Shown here one piece after another: positions 35,121 through 44,054 of a DNA stretch of 64,000 bases. The notes under the pieces were generated by a model, which saw only the letters and a list, made by a program, of their open reading frames with translations, did no database searches and had not been told where the DNA came from. This DNA comes from Pseudoglutamicibacter cumminsii (GTDB lineage Bacteria > Actinomycetota > Actinomycetes > Actinomycetales > Micrococcaceae): the NCBI RefSeq assembly GCF_003143995.1, contig NZ_QFWG01000004.1, positions 62,001-126,000 of the forward strand. The letters are read 5' to 3'. Each line of letters begins with the position of its first letter. The first letter of the stretch is position 1. The translations under genes and the position numbers were made by a program.

Positions 35121-36226
35121 CGTTTGCTCTTTGCGTTGTCAGAGTTCGGGAAGTGTACGGAAGGGCGGAATGAAAGCAATGCGGATATGAAGCTCGAGCC
35201 TTCAATTTTCTGGTGCATCGCGGGAAGCGCTGGGGCGAGTAGCTTCTGGCGTTTAGGCCCCAGGTCTTTCACGGTTTCCAGGAGAATTCCTTGATCGAAT
35301 TTCTGCGCGGTCGCTTGGATCGCCGAGTACATCTCGTCTTGGAGTTCTTTACTTAGACGGCTTTTGCGTTCGAGCTGGAAGCATGCGATCGCTAGGAACT
35401 GGCGGGCAAGTTTGGGCATTAAGCGCTCGCGTTCCGGGTCCTTGTTGAGCAGATCCGCCATCTTGCCGAACGCGTAGGCGAAGTGGATCTGGCGTTCGTC
35501 GCCGACTTGGGTCAGCGTTGTGCTGATGCCGCGGCGCCACAGCGTCGTTGGGGTATCGACGAATGCGCAGCTGGATGCGGTGAGCATAACGCGCCAGAAC
35601 CATAGGCGGTCTTCTGCGGTCAGGAGGCTCTCGTCGAAACGGAGGGCACCGTGTTCGTCTTGGAGACGGCGGTGGTACATGCCTGCCGTGACCCACGGGT
35701 TGTCGATCACGGTCGTGTGGTTCGGAGGCATGATGAAGTCACGCGGGTTTTCGACTGTCCCGAGTCGGCCGGTTGGCAAGCGCCGCACGGTGCGGGTCCC
35801 GTGGTTTTCTTCGATGATCGGTGTGCGGATGAAGTCGACCCCGAGCCGATCCATCGTTTCGGCGCGGACGCTGAGGCTGTTCGGTTCGAGCCAGTCGTCG
35901 CCGTCGAGGAAAGCGATGTAGGTTCCGCGGGCAACGTCGAGCCCCCGGTTGCGCGCGGCGGAAACACCGCGCGCAACCGGGTTCTTCAGAAGCGTGAGTC
36001 GTAGCAGAACAGGGCGGAACGCCTCGATGACGTCTTCGACGTCTTCGTCTGATCCGTCGTCGACCACGATGACATGGAGCTGGTCTTCTTGACCGGCAGG
36101 CATCTGCCGGGTCGCAGAGATGAGCGTGTCAGGGAGCAGGCTTTTCTGATTGTGGGTTGTCACAATCAGCGAGATGCGCTCAGGTTCTTCCCTGCGTGCC
36201 TCGGTGGGTACTGCGGATGCAGTCAC
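35117..36226 (-). CDS. Glycosyltransferase family 2 protein
   Basis: The GT-A domain is clear: ISLIVTTHNQ, HVIVVDDGSDED, GVSAARNRGLDVARGTYIAF and the metal-binding LDGDDWLEPNSL, where DGD is the DXD motif. The C-terminal half (about 200-369) is helical, as in GT2 enzymes of teichoic acid or capsule synthesis. The frame extends to ATG 36262, but the GTG at 36226 is preceded by GGAGGATCC, a much better ribosome-binding site, so I chose it (369 residues). It lies 47 bp after neuB and overlaps the polysialyltransferase-like gene by 4 nt. The donor sugar is unknown. Confidence 0.88.
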   Translation of the reverse strand: MTASAVPTEARREEPERISLIVTTHNQKSLLPDTLISATRQMPAGQEDQLHVIVVDDGSDEDVEDVIEAFRPVLLRLTLLKNPVARGVSAARNRGLDVARGTYIAFLDGDDWLEPNSLSVRAETMDRLGVDFIRTPIIEENHGTRTVRRLPTGRLGTVENPRDFIMPPNHTTVIDNPWVTAGMYHRRLQDEHGALRFDESLLTAEDRLWFWRVMLTASSCAFVDTPTTLWRRGISTTLTQVGDERQIHFAYAFGKMADLLNKDPERERLMPKLARQFLAIACFQLERKSRLSKELQDEMYSAIQATAQKFDQGILLETVKDLGPKRQKLLAPALPAMHQKIEGSSFISALLSFRPSVHFPNSDNAKSKR

Positions 36227-36273
36227 GGATCCTCCAATATTCACGTTGACTCGTCGCTCCATGTGAGGAGGCG

Positions 36274-37182
36274 TTAGTTGGCCTTTGTTGCCATTGGGTC
36301 CTCGGTCACGCGGCGCAGCGAGTCCTTCTTAGCTGCTTCGCCTGGCATGACGCGCTTGCGGCCGTCGCCCAGAGCCTTTTCGAGGATGCGGATGTCCGCG
36401 ACGAGCTCCTCGAAGGCCTTTGGCTCGAGGGATGCGGCCTGGTCGGAGCCCCACATGGTGCGGTCGAGGGTGATGTGGCGTTCTACCGTGACAGCGCCCA
36501 GGGCGACTGCTGCCAGGGAGATCTGCAGGCCGTCTTCGTGACCCGAGTAACCCACTGGAACGCCGTAGCGGTCTTCGAGGGTCTTGATCGCACGGAGGTT
36601 GGCTTCCTCCGGTGGCATTGGGTAGGTCGAGCACGAGTGCATGAGCACGAGGTTGTCGGTGCCGAGGATCGCGACGGCTTCGTCGATCTCAGCGAGCGTC
36701 GACATGCCGGTGGACATGATGAGTGGCTTGCCGGTCTGCTGGAGGGCGCGCAGCATCTCCTTGTCGGTCACGGATGCGGACGCGATCTTGTGGGTCACTA
36801 CGCCGAGGTCTTCGAGGAACTCAACGGAAGGGACGTCCCATGGGGAAGCGAAGCAGTGCAGGTCCTGCGCTGCCGCGTACTTCATGAGCTCCTTGTATTC
36901 CTTCTCGCCGAACTCGACGCGGTGCTTGTACTCCATGTAGGTCATTTCGCCCCATGGGGTCTGGCGTGGCTTGTCGCGCATGTGCTCCGGGACAGCGATC
37001 TCCGGGGTGCGCTTCTGGAACTTCACTGCATCAGCGCCGGCGTCAGCTGCCACGTCGATGAGCTGCTTTGCGATGTCGACGTCACCGTTGTGGTTGATGC
37101 CGATTTCACCGATGACGTAGACAGGCTGGTCCGCCCCGAGGGTCTTTTCGCCGATCTGAACAGTCTTGGTTGGCTGAGTCAT
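36274..37182 (-). CDS. neuB: N-acylneuraminate / nonulosonic acid synthase (NeuB)
   Basis: NeuB condenses phosphoenolpyruvate with a six-carbon sugar to give a nine-carbon sialic acid. Family motifs are present: GEIGINHNGD (25-34), VKFQKR (53-58), FASPWD (111-116), HSCSTYP (182-188), GYSGHE (211-216), and ERHITLDRTMWGSDQ with H236. The protein is 302 residues from ATG 37182, which has GAAAGGA upstream, whereas typical NeuB is about 345: the C-terminal antifreeze-like SAF domain is missing, ending about where it would begin. Key barrel residues are intact. Whether it uses ManNAc, ManNAc-6-P or Man-6-P is not fixed by sequence. Confidence 0.92.
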   Translation of the reverse strand: MTQPTKTVQIGEKTLGADQPVYVIGEIGINHNGDVDIAKQLIDVAADAGADAVKFQKRTPEIAVPEHMRDKPRQTPWGEMTYMEYKHRVEFGEKEYKELMKYAAAQDLHCFASPWDVPSVEFLEDLGVVTHKIASASVTDKEMLRALQQTGKPLIMSTGMSTLAEIDEAVAILGTDNLVLMHSCSTYPMPPEEANLRAIKTLEDRYGVPVGYSGHEDGLQISLAAVALGAVTVERHITLDRTMWGSDQAASLEPKAFEELVADIRILEKALGDGRKRVMPGEAAKKDSLRRVTEDPMATKAN

Positions 37183-37241
37183 TGTCTTGAGTCCTTTCAC
37201 AAGGTAGCCGTTATGGCTGGAAGTTTTGGTTGTCTCGTCGT

Positions 37242-38540
37242 TTAAGCGGAGGTTGATGGTCGGTTGATGGAACGAGGCAAGAGGCCTGCTGGGTCGTTGA
37301 CGTCTCGGTTTTCATTGCGTGCCGCCAGGATGCGGTCGCAGACTTCGCGTACCGCGCCGTGTCCGCCGCGATTGGAAATGGTGACGCGGGCAGCGCGTGC
37401 AACCACAGGCTGGGCATCCGCGACAGCTAGTGGCCACCCGACTTCAGCGAACGCTGGCAGGTCGTTGATGTCGTTGCCGAGGAATGCGACCCGGGCCGGG
37501 TCGAGGCCGTGGTCCTTGATCCAGTTGGCAACGGCGTCGGCTTTGTGTTCGACGCCCTGCATAACCTCGACCTTGAGCTTCTTGCCGCGGGCGGTTACGA
37601 CAGGGTTGGTTTCGGTGGACACGATGACCATCGGGACGCCAGCTTGGCGGAGCATCTTGATGCCCATGCCGTCGGAGCGGGATACCTTGACGGATTCCGT
37701 TCCGTCTTGGGTGATGGTTACGGAGTCGTCGGTGTGGACGCCGTCGAAGTCCATGATGAGGGCGTCAACATCGAGCGCTTGTACAGGCGATTCGTGGAGT
37801 TCCGCGATGCGGATCGCATGCTCGAGGTCATCGAGGCTGTCGATTTCCGGTGCGGTCCACGCTGGGACCTCGATCGCGCTGAGGGTTCCGAAGAAGCGGT
37901 GGCGCGTTTCGAGGAACCCTTCGGTGTTCATCGCGTAGAACGCGCCGGTTTCACGCATTTGTGGTGCGCGGTCTTGGCGGCGTGGACGGTAAGCGACCTG
38001 GTGGCCGACCGCCGTGACGCTGCCGTTCGAGGTTCGGGACCATAGGAAGCCGTGGTCTTCTACGGTTGAGAACGCGACGTCTGCTGACTTCGTTTCGACA
38101 GCGGTAACGGCCGCCTGGAGGTCTTCTGGGCGGATGAACGGCGAGGTGCACTGCACTAGAACCGTGACTGCTGGGCGCTCGCCGCGGGATTCGAGGATTT
38201 CGAGTGCGTGCAGGAGCGCGGATTCGCTCGATGCGGTGTCGCCGGAGAGGGACGCTGGGCGTTCGATGACGCCGGCTCCGCATCGGCGGGCTTCATCAGC
38301 GATGCCGGGGTGGTCGGTTGATACATAGACACTGGTGACCGATTCAGTAGCGAGCGCTGCGTCGATTGCGCGGCCGACGAGTGAGCGGCCTGCAATGGGG
38401 CGCAGGTTCTTGAGTGGCACGCCTTTGGAACCGCCGCGAGCGGGGATGATGACGGTCGCGCCGGTTCGCGGCGCCTTCGAGTTCTCATTGGCCGTTGCGG
38501 CCTGCTGTGGGGAAGTCGTTGAAGTGGTCACATATGCCAA
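37242..38540 (-). CDS. neuA: CMP-nonulosonate synthetase fused to a HAD phosphatase
   Basis: Two domains are joined. Residues 27-250 are a CMP-sialate cytidylyltransferase (IIPARGGSKGVPLKN at 31-45, QCTSPFIRPED, RPRRQD, ETGAFYAM). Residues 258-405 are a KdsC-like HAD phosphatase with D264/D266 in MDFDG, VSTE at 307-310, K333 and GNDIND at 355-360. This architecture is known in enzymes that dephosphorylate a nonulosonate 9-phosphate and activate the sugar with CTP, including Kdn-specific ones. The start is a TTG at 38540 without a clear ribosome-binding site; a GTG at 38531 is an alternative. First gene of the cluster. Confidence 0.9.
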   Translation of the reverse strand: MAYVTTSTTSPQQAATANENSKAPRTGATVIIPARGGSKGVPLKNLRPIAGRSLVGRAIDAALATESVTSVYVSTDHPGIADEARRCGAGVIERPASLSGDTASSESALLHALEILESRGERPAVTVLVQCTSPFIRPEDLQAAVTAVETKSADVAFSTVEDHGFLWSRTSNGSVTAVGHQVAYRPRRQDRAPQMRETGAFYAMNTEGFLETRHRFFGTLSAIEVPAWTAPEIDSLDDLEHAIRIAELHESPVQALDVDALIMDFDGVHTDDSVTITQDGTESVKVSRSDGMGIKMLRQAGVPMVIVSTETNPVVTARGKKLKVEVMQGVEHKADAVANWIKDHGLDPARVAFLGNDINDLPAFAEVGWPLAVADAQPVVARAARVTISNRGGHGAVREVCDRILAARNENRDVNDPAGLLPRSINRPSTSA

Positions 38541-38576
38541 GGTAGGAGCCTGATGTGACCGGAGGCCGTGATCGAC

Positions 38577-38626
38577 GTGAACACTAAATGAACCCGATAG
38601 CGGCCACGGTGAACACTAAATTAACC
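38577..38626. repeat. 18-bp direct repeat in the divergent neuA / GT87 promoter region
   Basis: GTGAACACTAAATGAACC at 38577-38594 and GTGAACACTAAATTAACC at 38609-38626 differ at one base and are 32 bp apart, about three helical turns. They lie between two divergent genes, a natural place for an operator. Confidence 0.75.
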
Positions 38627-38648
38627 ACCTCAACGTAGGCTTGGACGC

Positions 38649-40181
38649 ATGACTAAGGGAGCAAAAAAGGGGCCGTTGCGTGTCACGGTGCCGAGCCGCA
38701 ACGACGCCGCCGCGAAGTCTTTGGTGGGTGCGATCGGAGGACCGCTAGGGCGGCGAACAGCCCCGGGCGTAGTCTCTCCCGGGTTTTGGCGCATCGAACG
38801 CGTCCTGTTGGTTATGGTTGCGGTTGCCGGTGTGATCGCGATCTTCACGAAGACCACGTGTCGCGTTAACGGCTGGGCTGATCCGTACCGCTATATAGGC
38901 ATGTGCTATTCGGACTGGACGGCGTTGTGGGGTGCCCGCGGTTTCGCTGAGACACCGCTCGCGCCGTTCGACGCAGCACAGACCCCTTTTGAGTATCCGG
39001 CGGGTATGGCCATCATCGCTTCGGCCCTCGCATTCCTCGTTCCACGCTCGCTCGAGCACCGCGACCAGGTGCTCCTCTACTTCGACATCAACGCATTCTT
39101 CGCGGTGGTCTTGTGGGCGATCGTGGTGATCGCCGTCGCGAAGATGAGTTCGCGCCGCATCTGGGATGCCGCGATGGTCGCTCTCTCCCCTGCGATCATC
39201 CTCGCGTTGACGGTCAACTGGGACATGTGGGCGGTGGCTCTCATGGTCACAGGTTTGCTCGCGATAGCGCGTGAACATCCGTGGCTCGGCGGGATCCTGA
39301 TTGGTATCGGCGGCGCGGTGAAACTGTTCCCGCTGTTACTGCTTGGAGCCTTTTTCACGTTGGCGTGGCGTACGCGCCGTTGGCAGGTTTTCGGCAAGAT
39401 CGCGGGTGGTGCCGCGATTGGTTGGCTTGTGATCAACCTGCCGGTGATCTTGATTGATGCGAAACGCTGGGCGGTTTTCTATACGTTCTCATCTGACCGC
39501 GGCGCGGGTTTCTCCTCGACGTGGGAACTGTGGAACATGACGGTCGGCCTCGTGGCGCCCGAACTCGTGGTGACCGCGGACGCGATCTCGGTTCTCGGCA
39601 TCATTTTCTTTGGCTTCTGGTGCTTGTTCGTTTTGATGCTGGGGCTGGTTGCCCCACGCCGGCCGCGTGTTGCTCAGCTCGCGTTCTTGATAATCGCGAT
39701 GTTCGTGTTGATCGGCAAGGTGTACTCGCCGCAGTTTGTGATGTGGCTGGTTCCGCTCGCTGTGCTCGCGTATCCGCGTTGGCGGGCCTTGCTCGTGTGG
39801 CAGCTGTTTGAGGTGTTGCATTTCGTTGCGATCTGGATGCGCTTGTATTCGATGACTGGCCCGGATAAGACGAGCGGGTTCTTCCCGGATTGGATTTTCA
39901 GCCTCGCGGTTTTGGGTCACATCGTTTCGCTCGGGGTTCTGATGTTCCTTGTGATCCGGTGCATTTTCCAGCCGGATGAGGACCCTGTGCGGCGGGTCGG
40001 TTTGGATGATCCGCTGGGTGGCTTGTTCGCAAGCCCAGAACCAGCGTCCCGCACCGCTACCAGCCGGGCTACCGCATCGTTGGCCACCGCATCGTCGGCT
40101 GACAGCAAGGGCCATACTGGAGAATCGAGCCATACTAAAGAGAGTGAAACCCTTCCAGAGGCAAAGGAGAGTCATGACTGA
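38649..40181 (+). CDS. GT87-family polyprenyl-phosphate-mannose-type glycosyltransferase (membrane)
   Basis: The 510-residue protein has about 10 membrane helices between residues 50 and 440. The first large outer loop has DWTALWGARGF and PFEYPAG, and other typical segments are VNWDMWAVALMV and GGAVKLFPLLLL. This is the DUF2029/GT87 layout of polyprenyl-phosphate-mannose-dependent mannosyltransferases. The Ala/Ser/Thr-rich tail (about 455-510) is probably disordered. It corresponds in place to M. tuberculosis Rv0051, upstream of rpsF-dnaB. It may mannosylate a lipoglycan or protein; the acceptor is unknown. Its end overlaps the apeB start by 8 nt. Confidence 0.78.
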   Translation: MTKGAKKGPLRVTVPSRNDAAAKSLVGAIGGPLGRRTAPGVVSPGFWRIERVLLVMVAVAGVIAIFTKTTCRVNGWADPYRYIGMCYSDWTALWGARGFAETPLAPFDAAQTPFEYPAGMAIIASALAFLVPRSLEHRDQVLLYFDINAFFAVVLWAIVVIAVAKMSSRRIWDAAMVALSPAIILALTVNWDMWAVALMVTGLLAIAREHPWLGGILIGIGGAVKLFPLLLLGAFFTLAWRTRRWQVFGKIAGGAAIGWLVINLPVILIDAKRWAVFYTFSSDRGAGFSSTWELWNMTVGLVAPELVVTADAISVLGIIFFGFWCLFVLMLGLVAPRRPRVAQLAFLIIAMFVLIGKVYSPQFVMWLVPLAVLAYPRWRALLVWQLFEVLHFVAIWMRLYSMTGPDKTSGFFPDWIFSLAVLGHIVSLGVLMFLVIRCIFQPDEDPVRRVGLDDPLGGLFASPEPASRTATSRATASLATASSADSKGHTGESSHTKESETLPEAKESHD

Positions 40182-41460
40182 AGCGTTGACGTATGTAGAG
40201 GATCTCGCGGATTTTATTGATGCGTCCCCTTCGAGCTATCACGCGGCGGAGGAGAGCGCTCGCCGTCTGGAAGCGCAGGGTTTCACGCGGCTGGCTGAGC
40301 ATGACGAGTGGCCGGCGCAGCGTGGCGGCAAGTTTGTGGTCGTGCGTGATGGCGCGGTCATCGCGTGGACGGTGCCTGCGAATGCTGGGCCGACCACGCC
40401 GTCGAACATTTTCGGTGGGCACACGGATTCGCCGGGGTTCAAGCTCAAGCCGAAGCCGACCACGGGTAACCACGGCTGGCTGCAGGCCGGCGTTGAGATC
40501 TACGGTGGCCCGCTTCTGAACTCGTGGCTGGACCGCGAGTTGCGTCTTGCTGGCCGTTTGGCGATGAGCGACGGCTCTGTGGTTTTGGCGGATACGGGAG
40601 CGCTTTTGCGTTTGCCGCAGCTCGCTATCCACTTGGATCGCGGCGTGAACGAGAAGCTCGCGTTGGATAAGCAGGTTCAGACTCAGCCTGTCTGGGGCTT
40701 GGGTGTGCCTGCTGAGCATGATCTGTTGGGTGAGCTTGCCGCGTCGGCTGGCGTTGATCCAGAGCAGATCGACGGGTTCGATGCGGTGGTTGCTGACTCC
40801 GCGCGCGGCCAGGCATTCGGTAAGGACAAGGCGTTTTTCGCGGCAGGTCGGCTGGATAACTTGGCTTCCGTGCACGCGGGTTGCGTTGCGCTGGGTGAGG
40901 CCGCGGATGCAGGCGTGAGCGAAGACGCTGAGCGGATCGCGATGTTCGCGGCATTCGATCACGAAGAGCTCGGTTCGGCGTCGCGCTCGGGTGCTGCTGG
41001 TCCGTTCCTTGAGGATGTCTTGAACCGTATCTACGCGGGATTGGGTGCCACGGCCGAGGAGCAGGCGCGTGCTTACGCGGAATCCTGGCACGTGTCTTCT
41101 GATGTGGGGCACTCGATCCACCCGAACTATGCGGGGCATCATGATCCGGTGGTCAAGCCGCTTTTGGGTTCCGGCCCGATCTTGAAGATCAACGCTAATC
41201 AGCGATACGCAACCGATGCGGTGGGCGCCGCGGCGTGGGCTGGCTGGTGCCGCGAGGCCGGGGTTGAGAGCCAGGAGTTTGTTTCGAATAACAACATTCC
41301 GTGTGGTTCGACGATCGGCCCGATCGCGGCGACCCGCTTGGGCATCCGCACGGTTGATGTGGGCATCCCGATTTTGTCGATGCACTCGGCCCGCGAACTC
41401 GCTGGTGTGAGCGATCTGCATGACCTGTCTAAGGTCGCGAAGGTGTTCTACATGGCGTAG
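40174..41460 (+). CDS. apeB: M18 family aminopeptidase
   Basis: The 428-residue protein is an M18 zinc aminopeptidase (aspartyl aminopeptidase family), which removes N-terminal residues from peptides in the cytoplasm. Metal and catalytic motifs are FGGHTDSPGFKLKP (first H/D), AGRLDNLAS, AAFDHEELGS (catalytic Glu pair), DVGHSIHPNY and SMHSARELAG. The frame runs upstream to 39976, but ATG 40174 is preceded by AAAGGAGAGTC and begins MTEALTYVEDLADFI, the normal start. It overlaps the GT87 gene by 8 nt and is translationally coupled to it. Confidence 0.95.
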   Translation: MTEALTYVEDLADFIDASPSSYHAAEESARRLEAQGFTRLAEHDEWPAQRGGKFVVVRDGAVIAWTVPANAGPTTPSNIFGGHTDSPGFKLKPKPTTGNHGWLQAGVEIYGGPLLNSWLDRELRLAGRLAMSDGSVVLADTGALLRLPQLAIHLDRGVNEKLALDKQVQTQPVWGLGVPAEHDLLGELAASAGVDPEQIDGFDAVVADSARGQAFGKDKAFFAAGRLDNLASVHAGCVALGEAADAGVSEDAERIAMFAAFDHEELGSASRSGAAGPFLEDVLNRIYAGLGATAEEQARAYAESWHVSSDVGHSIHPNYAGHHDPVVKPLLGSGPILKINANQRYATDAVGAAAWAGWCREAGVESQEFVSNNNIPCGSTIGPIAATRLGIRTVDVGIPILSMHSARELAGVSDLHDLSKVAKVFYMA

Positions 41461-41551
41461 TTTTCGGAGCGTCAACGTTTCCTGGGCATCTCATCTGCGT
41501 TTACTTTTAGGTCGTTTCCAGTTCTGGAGATGCGGATTAAGTCGTGATGTA

Positions 41552-43774
41552 ATGCCCTGCATGCCCCACAAAGCCACATGCACGCAAGGCACTGATGTCC
41601 GCGGACGGCAAGGCAACGGTGCCCGCGGACAGCGCGCGCAAGGCCGGAAGTTCCTTCCGGAGGTCCAAGCGCTACGAGCAATTGCCGTGCTTGCGGTTGT
41701 TGCGTAGCATTTCCATCCCAAGTCCGCTCCAGGCGGTTTTGTTGGCGTAGACATCTTCTTTGTGATCTCAGGCTTTCTGATCACTTCGAAGCTTCTGCGT
41801 GACGCGGAAACCCACGGCAAAATCAACCTCGGCGAGTTCTGGGCTGCGCGCATCCGCCGCATCATGCCGGCGGCAACCGTGACGGCCGTCGCGATCATTA
41901 TCGCGACGTTCATTTGGTGGCCTTTGGAACAGTGGAGACAGATGTCTCGTGAGGGCATCGCGAGTCTGTTGAGCGTCGTCAACTGGGTTCTAGCCTTCGA
42001 TTCCGTGGATTATCTGGCTGAGGACAACGCTCCGACCGCGTTCCAGCACTATTGGTCACTCAGCGTTGAAGAGCAGTTCTACGTCGTGTGGCCGCTTCTT
42101 GTGGTTCTGGCGATCTGGTTGGCTCGGCGCACCAAGCTGTCTTTGCGGGCCTACGCGACCATCCTGTTCTCAGCAGTGATCGTCTCCTCGCTCGTGTGGG
42201 CTGAATATCTGGTTCGTTGGAGTGATCCTTCCGCGTACTTCGTCACGACCACTCGCGTGTGGGAGCTCGCCTTGGGTGGTTTGATCGCGGCTCTGGCGCC
42301 GTACATCCTCAAGGATGGCGTTGGCCGACGCGCGCGGGTATCCGGCGGTATTACGTGGCGCTCGCTGCTCGCGCTGGCGGGATTGGCGGCGATGTGCTGG
42401 TCGATTTTCGCGTACACACAGGAAACGCCGTTCCCTGGTGTGACCGCGCTTGTTTCCGTTGTGGGTGCCGCTGCGGTGATTATCGCGGGCCGTACGAGTG
42501 GCCCGCTTTCTCTCAACTGGCTGGTTGATTGGGCGCCGGTTCAGTGGATCGGCAAGATCTCCTTTTCGCTGTACTTGTGGCATTGGCCGGTGTTCCTGGC
42601 GTTCGGGCACATCGTTGGTCACAAGCCGTACTGGTGGCAAGCGATCATCCTCGTGTTGATTTCGCTGGTGTTCGCGCACCTTTCGTGGCGTTTCGTTGAG
42701 GAGCCGGTGCGCCAGTGGAAGCGTTTGAAGGTTTCGCCGGCGCCGGCCTGGATTGCAGGCGCTGTTGCAACGCTCGTTGCGGTTGCGGTGGCGTTTGCTC
42801 CGACCATGCGGGTTGATGCGATCACTAAGGAGCAGAAAGAGCTTGCCGCGGAACTGTTGAGGGGTGAAAAGGCGGAGTTTGGCGCTGGCGCTTGGGATCC
42901 GCTGGTTACTAAGGCTGAGGGTGACACGCTCGATGCGGGAGATCCGGACAGCCCGGGAGGCCGGTTGGTCACGGATGAGGAGCGCGTCGATGAGCTTCCG
43001 ACGGCACTCACGTATGGCTCGGTGATTACACCTACCCCGGCAGAAGCCGAGGACGATTCCCGATCGGATAAAGAGTGTTTCGCGGCTAACCGCAAGACGT
43101 CCACACCACGCTGCGTCAAGGGCAAGGAAGACGGCAAGAAGACCATCGCGGTCGTGGGTGATTCCCATGCACGCATGCTTGTGGGTCCGCTTGAGGATTT
43201 GGCGAAAGACTTTGACTGGCGGATTATCACCTACACCAAGGCTTCGTGCCCGATGTCGCTTGAACCTCGCGAGCTGGCTAAGTCGAACGAGCGGTGTGTT
43301 GAACCGAATAAGAGGTCGATCGAGCAACTTCTTGAAGACAAGCCTGATGTGATCATCACGAAAAACTACTCTGCTTCAACATTCCATGGCGACGCGGTGG
43401 ATGGTTTTGAACGTGCGTTCAAGGAGTTGCAGAAGAGTGGCGCGCAGCTTGTGGTGGTTCGGGATACCCCGATCCCGTCGCAAGATGACGGGGTCCCGCT
43501 TCCGCGCACGTGTGTTTCCGAGAACATGGATAGCCCGGAAGAGTGTGATTTCAGCGTAGATCAGGGTCTGCTGGATGACCCGGCGGTTGAAGCCGCCAAA
43601 CGACTCGACGACGTGTACTTCGTGGACCTGACTGACTACTTCTGCACCAAGGACACATGCCCGGTGGTTGTTGGCAACACGCTGATCTACCGAGACGGCA
43701 ACCACGTGGGTGAAACCTACATGAAAACCCTCGCCCCGATTCTGGAACGTCGCTTGCCTGAGGAACTGTTCTAG
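41552..43774 (+). pseudogene. Acyltransferase-3/SGNH O-acyltransferase interrupted by one amber codon
   Basis: Homology starts at LPEVQALRAIAVLAVVA, meets TAG at 41705-41707, and continues in the same frame with HFHPKSAPGGFVGVDIFFV and so on to 43774. The stop replaces the residue normally Tyr between the arginine and the catalytic histidine of the R-X10-H motif. The downstream open part (from a GTG at 41762) has the remaining membrane helices (YWSLSVEEQFYVVWP, WHWPVFLAFGH) and a C-terminal SGNH esterase domain (GDSHARM, DGNHVGE). Such OafA/YrhL proteins O-acetylate surface sugars. Reinitiation at 41762 would lack R and H, so acyltransferase activity is probably lost. The start near 41552 or 41561 is uncertain. 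A sequencing error is possible. Confidence 0.85.
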
Positions 43775-43808
43775 ACGCTGTGTTCTAGGCGCTGTGTTCT
43801 AGACATTG
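43767..43808 (+). repeat. Three tandem 14-bp repeats over the acyltransferase stop codon
   Basis: TGTTCTAGACGCTG, TGTTCTAGGCGCTG and TGTTCTAGACATTG abut at 43767-43780, 43781-43794 and 43795-43808. The first contains the TAG stop. The rest of the 280-bp gap before rpsF holds a single DnaA box at 43853-43861 and presumably the rpsF promoter. Confidence 0.8.
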
Positions 43809-44054
43809 AGCGCCGCACCGAGCCGTGGTGAGCGGGCCTCGCGAGCGTGAGCTTATCCACAGGGGATTACGTCCTCACCCGGACTATGGGTAGACTGGTT
43901 CTGTTGTCCTCTATCAAGTTTTGCTGGCAACCGCATCATGATGTGGGTTCCGGCAGGCCTGTACGCCCGGAAATATAGGGCAGGGGATATCGCAATAGAA
44001 CCTCCTGGTACGGAAAGACCGTGCCCGTTTCATGTCCAAAGGAGGTGGGTTCAC

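Noticed and set aside
40135-41475. 446-codon open frame antisense to apeB
   Set aside because: apeB has all M18 motifs on plus; the antisense product is arginine-rich and unlike any family.
41705-41707. Amber codon as programmed recoding (pyrrolysine or similar)
   Set aside because: No pyl genes or recoding element are visible, and the family normally has tyrosine at this position, so a simple mutation or sequencing error is more likely.
41762-43774. Treating the acyltransferase as an intact gene starting at GTG 41762
   Set aside because: In-frame homology continues 5' of this codon through the amber stop; starting here would remove the catalytic R-X10-H motif and the first helix.
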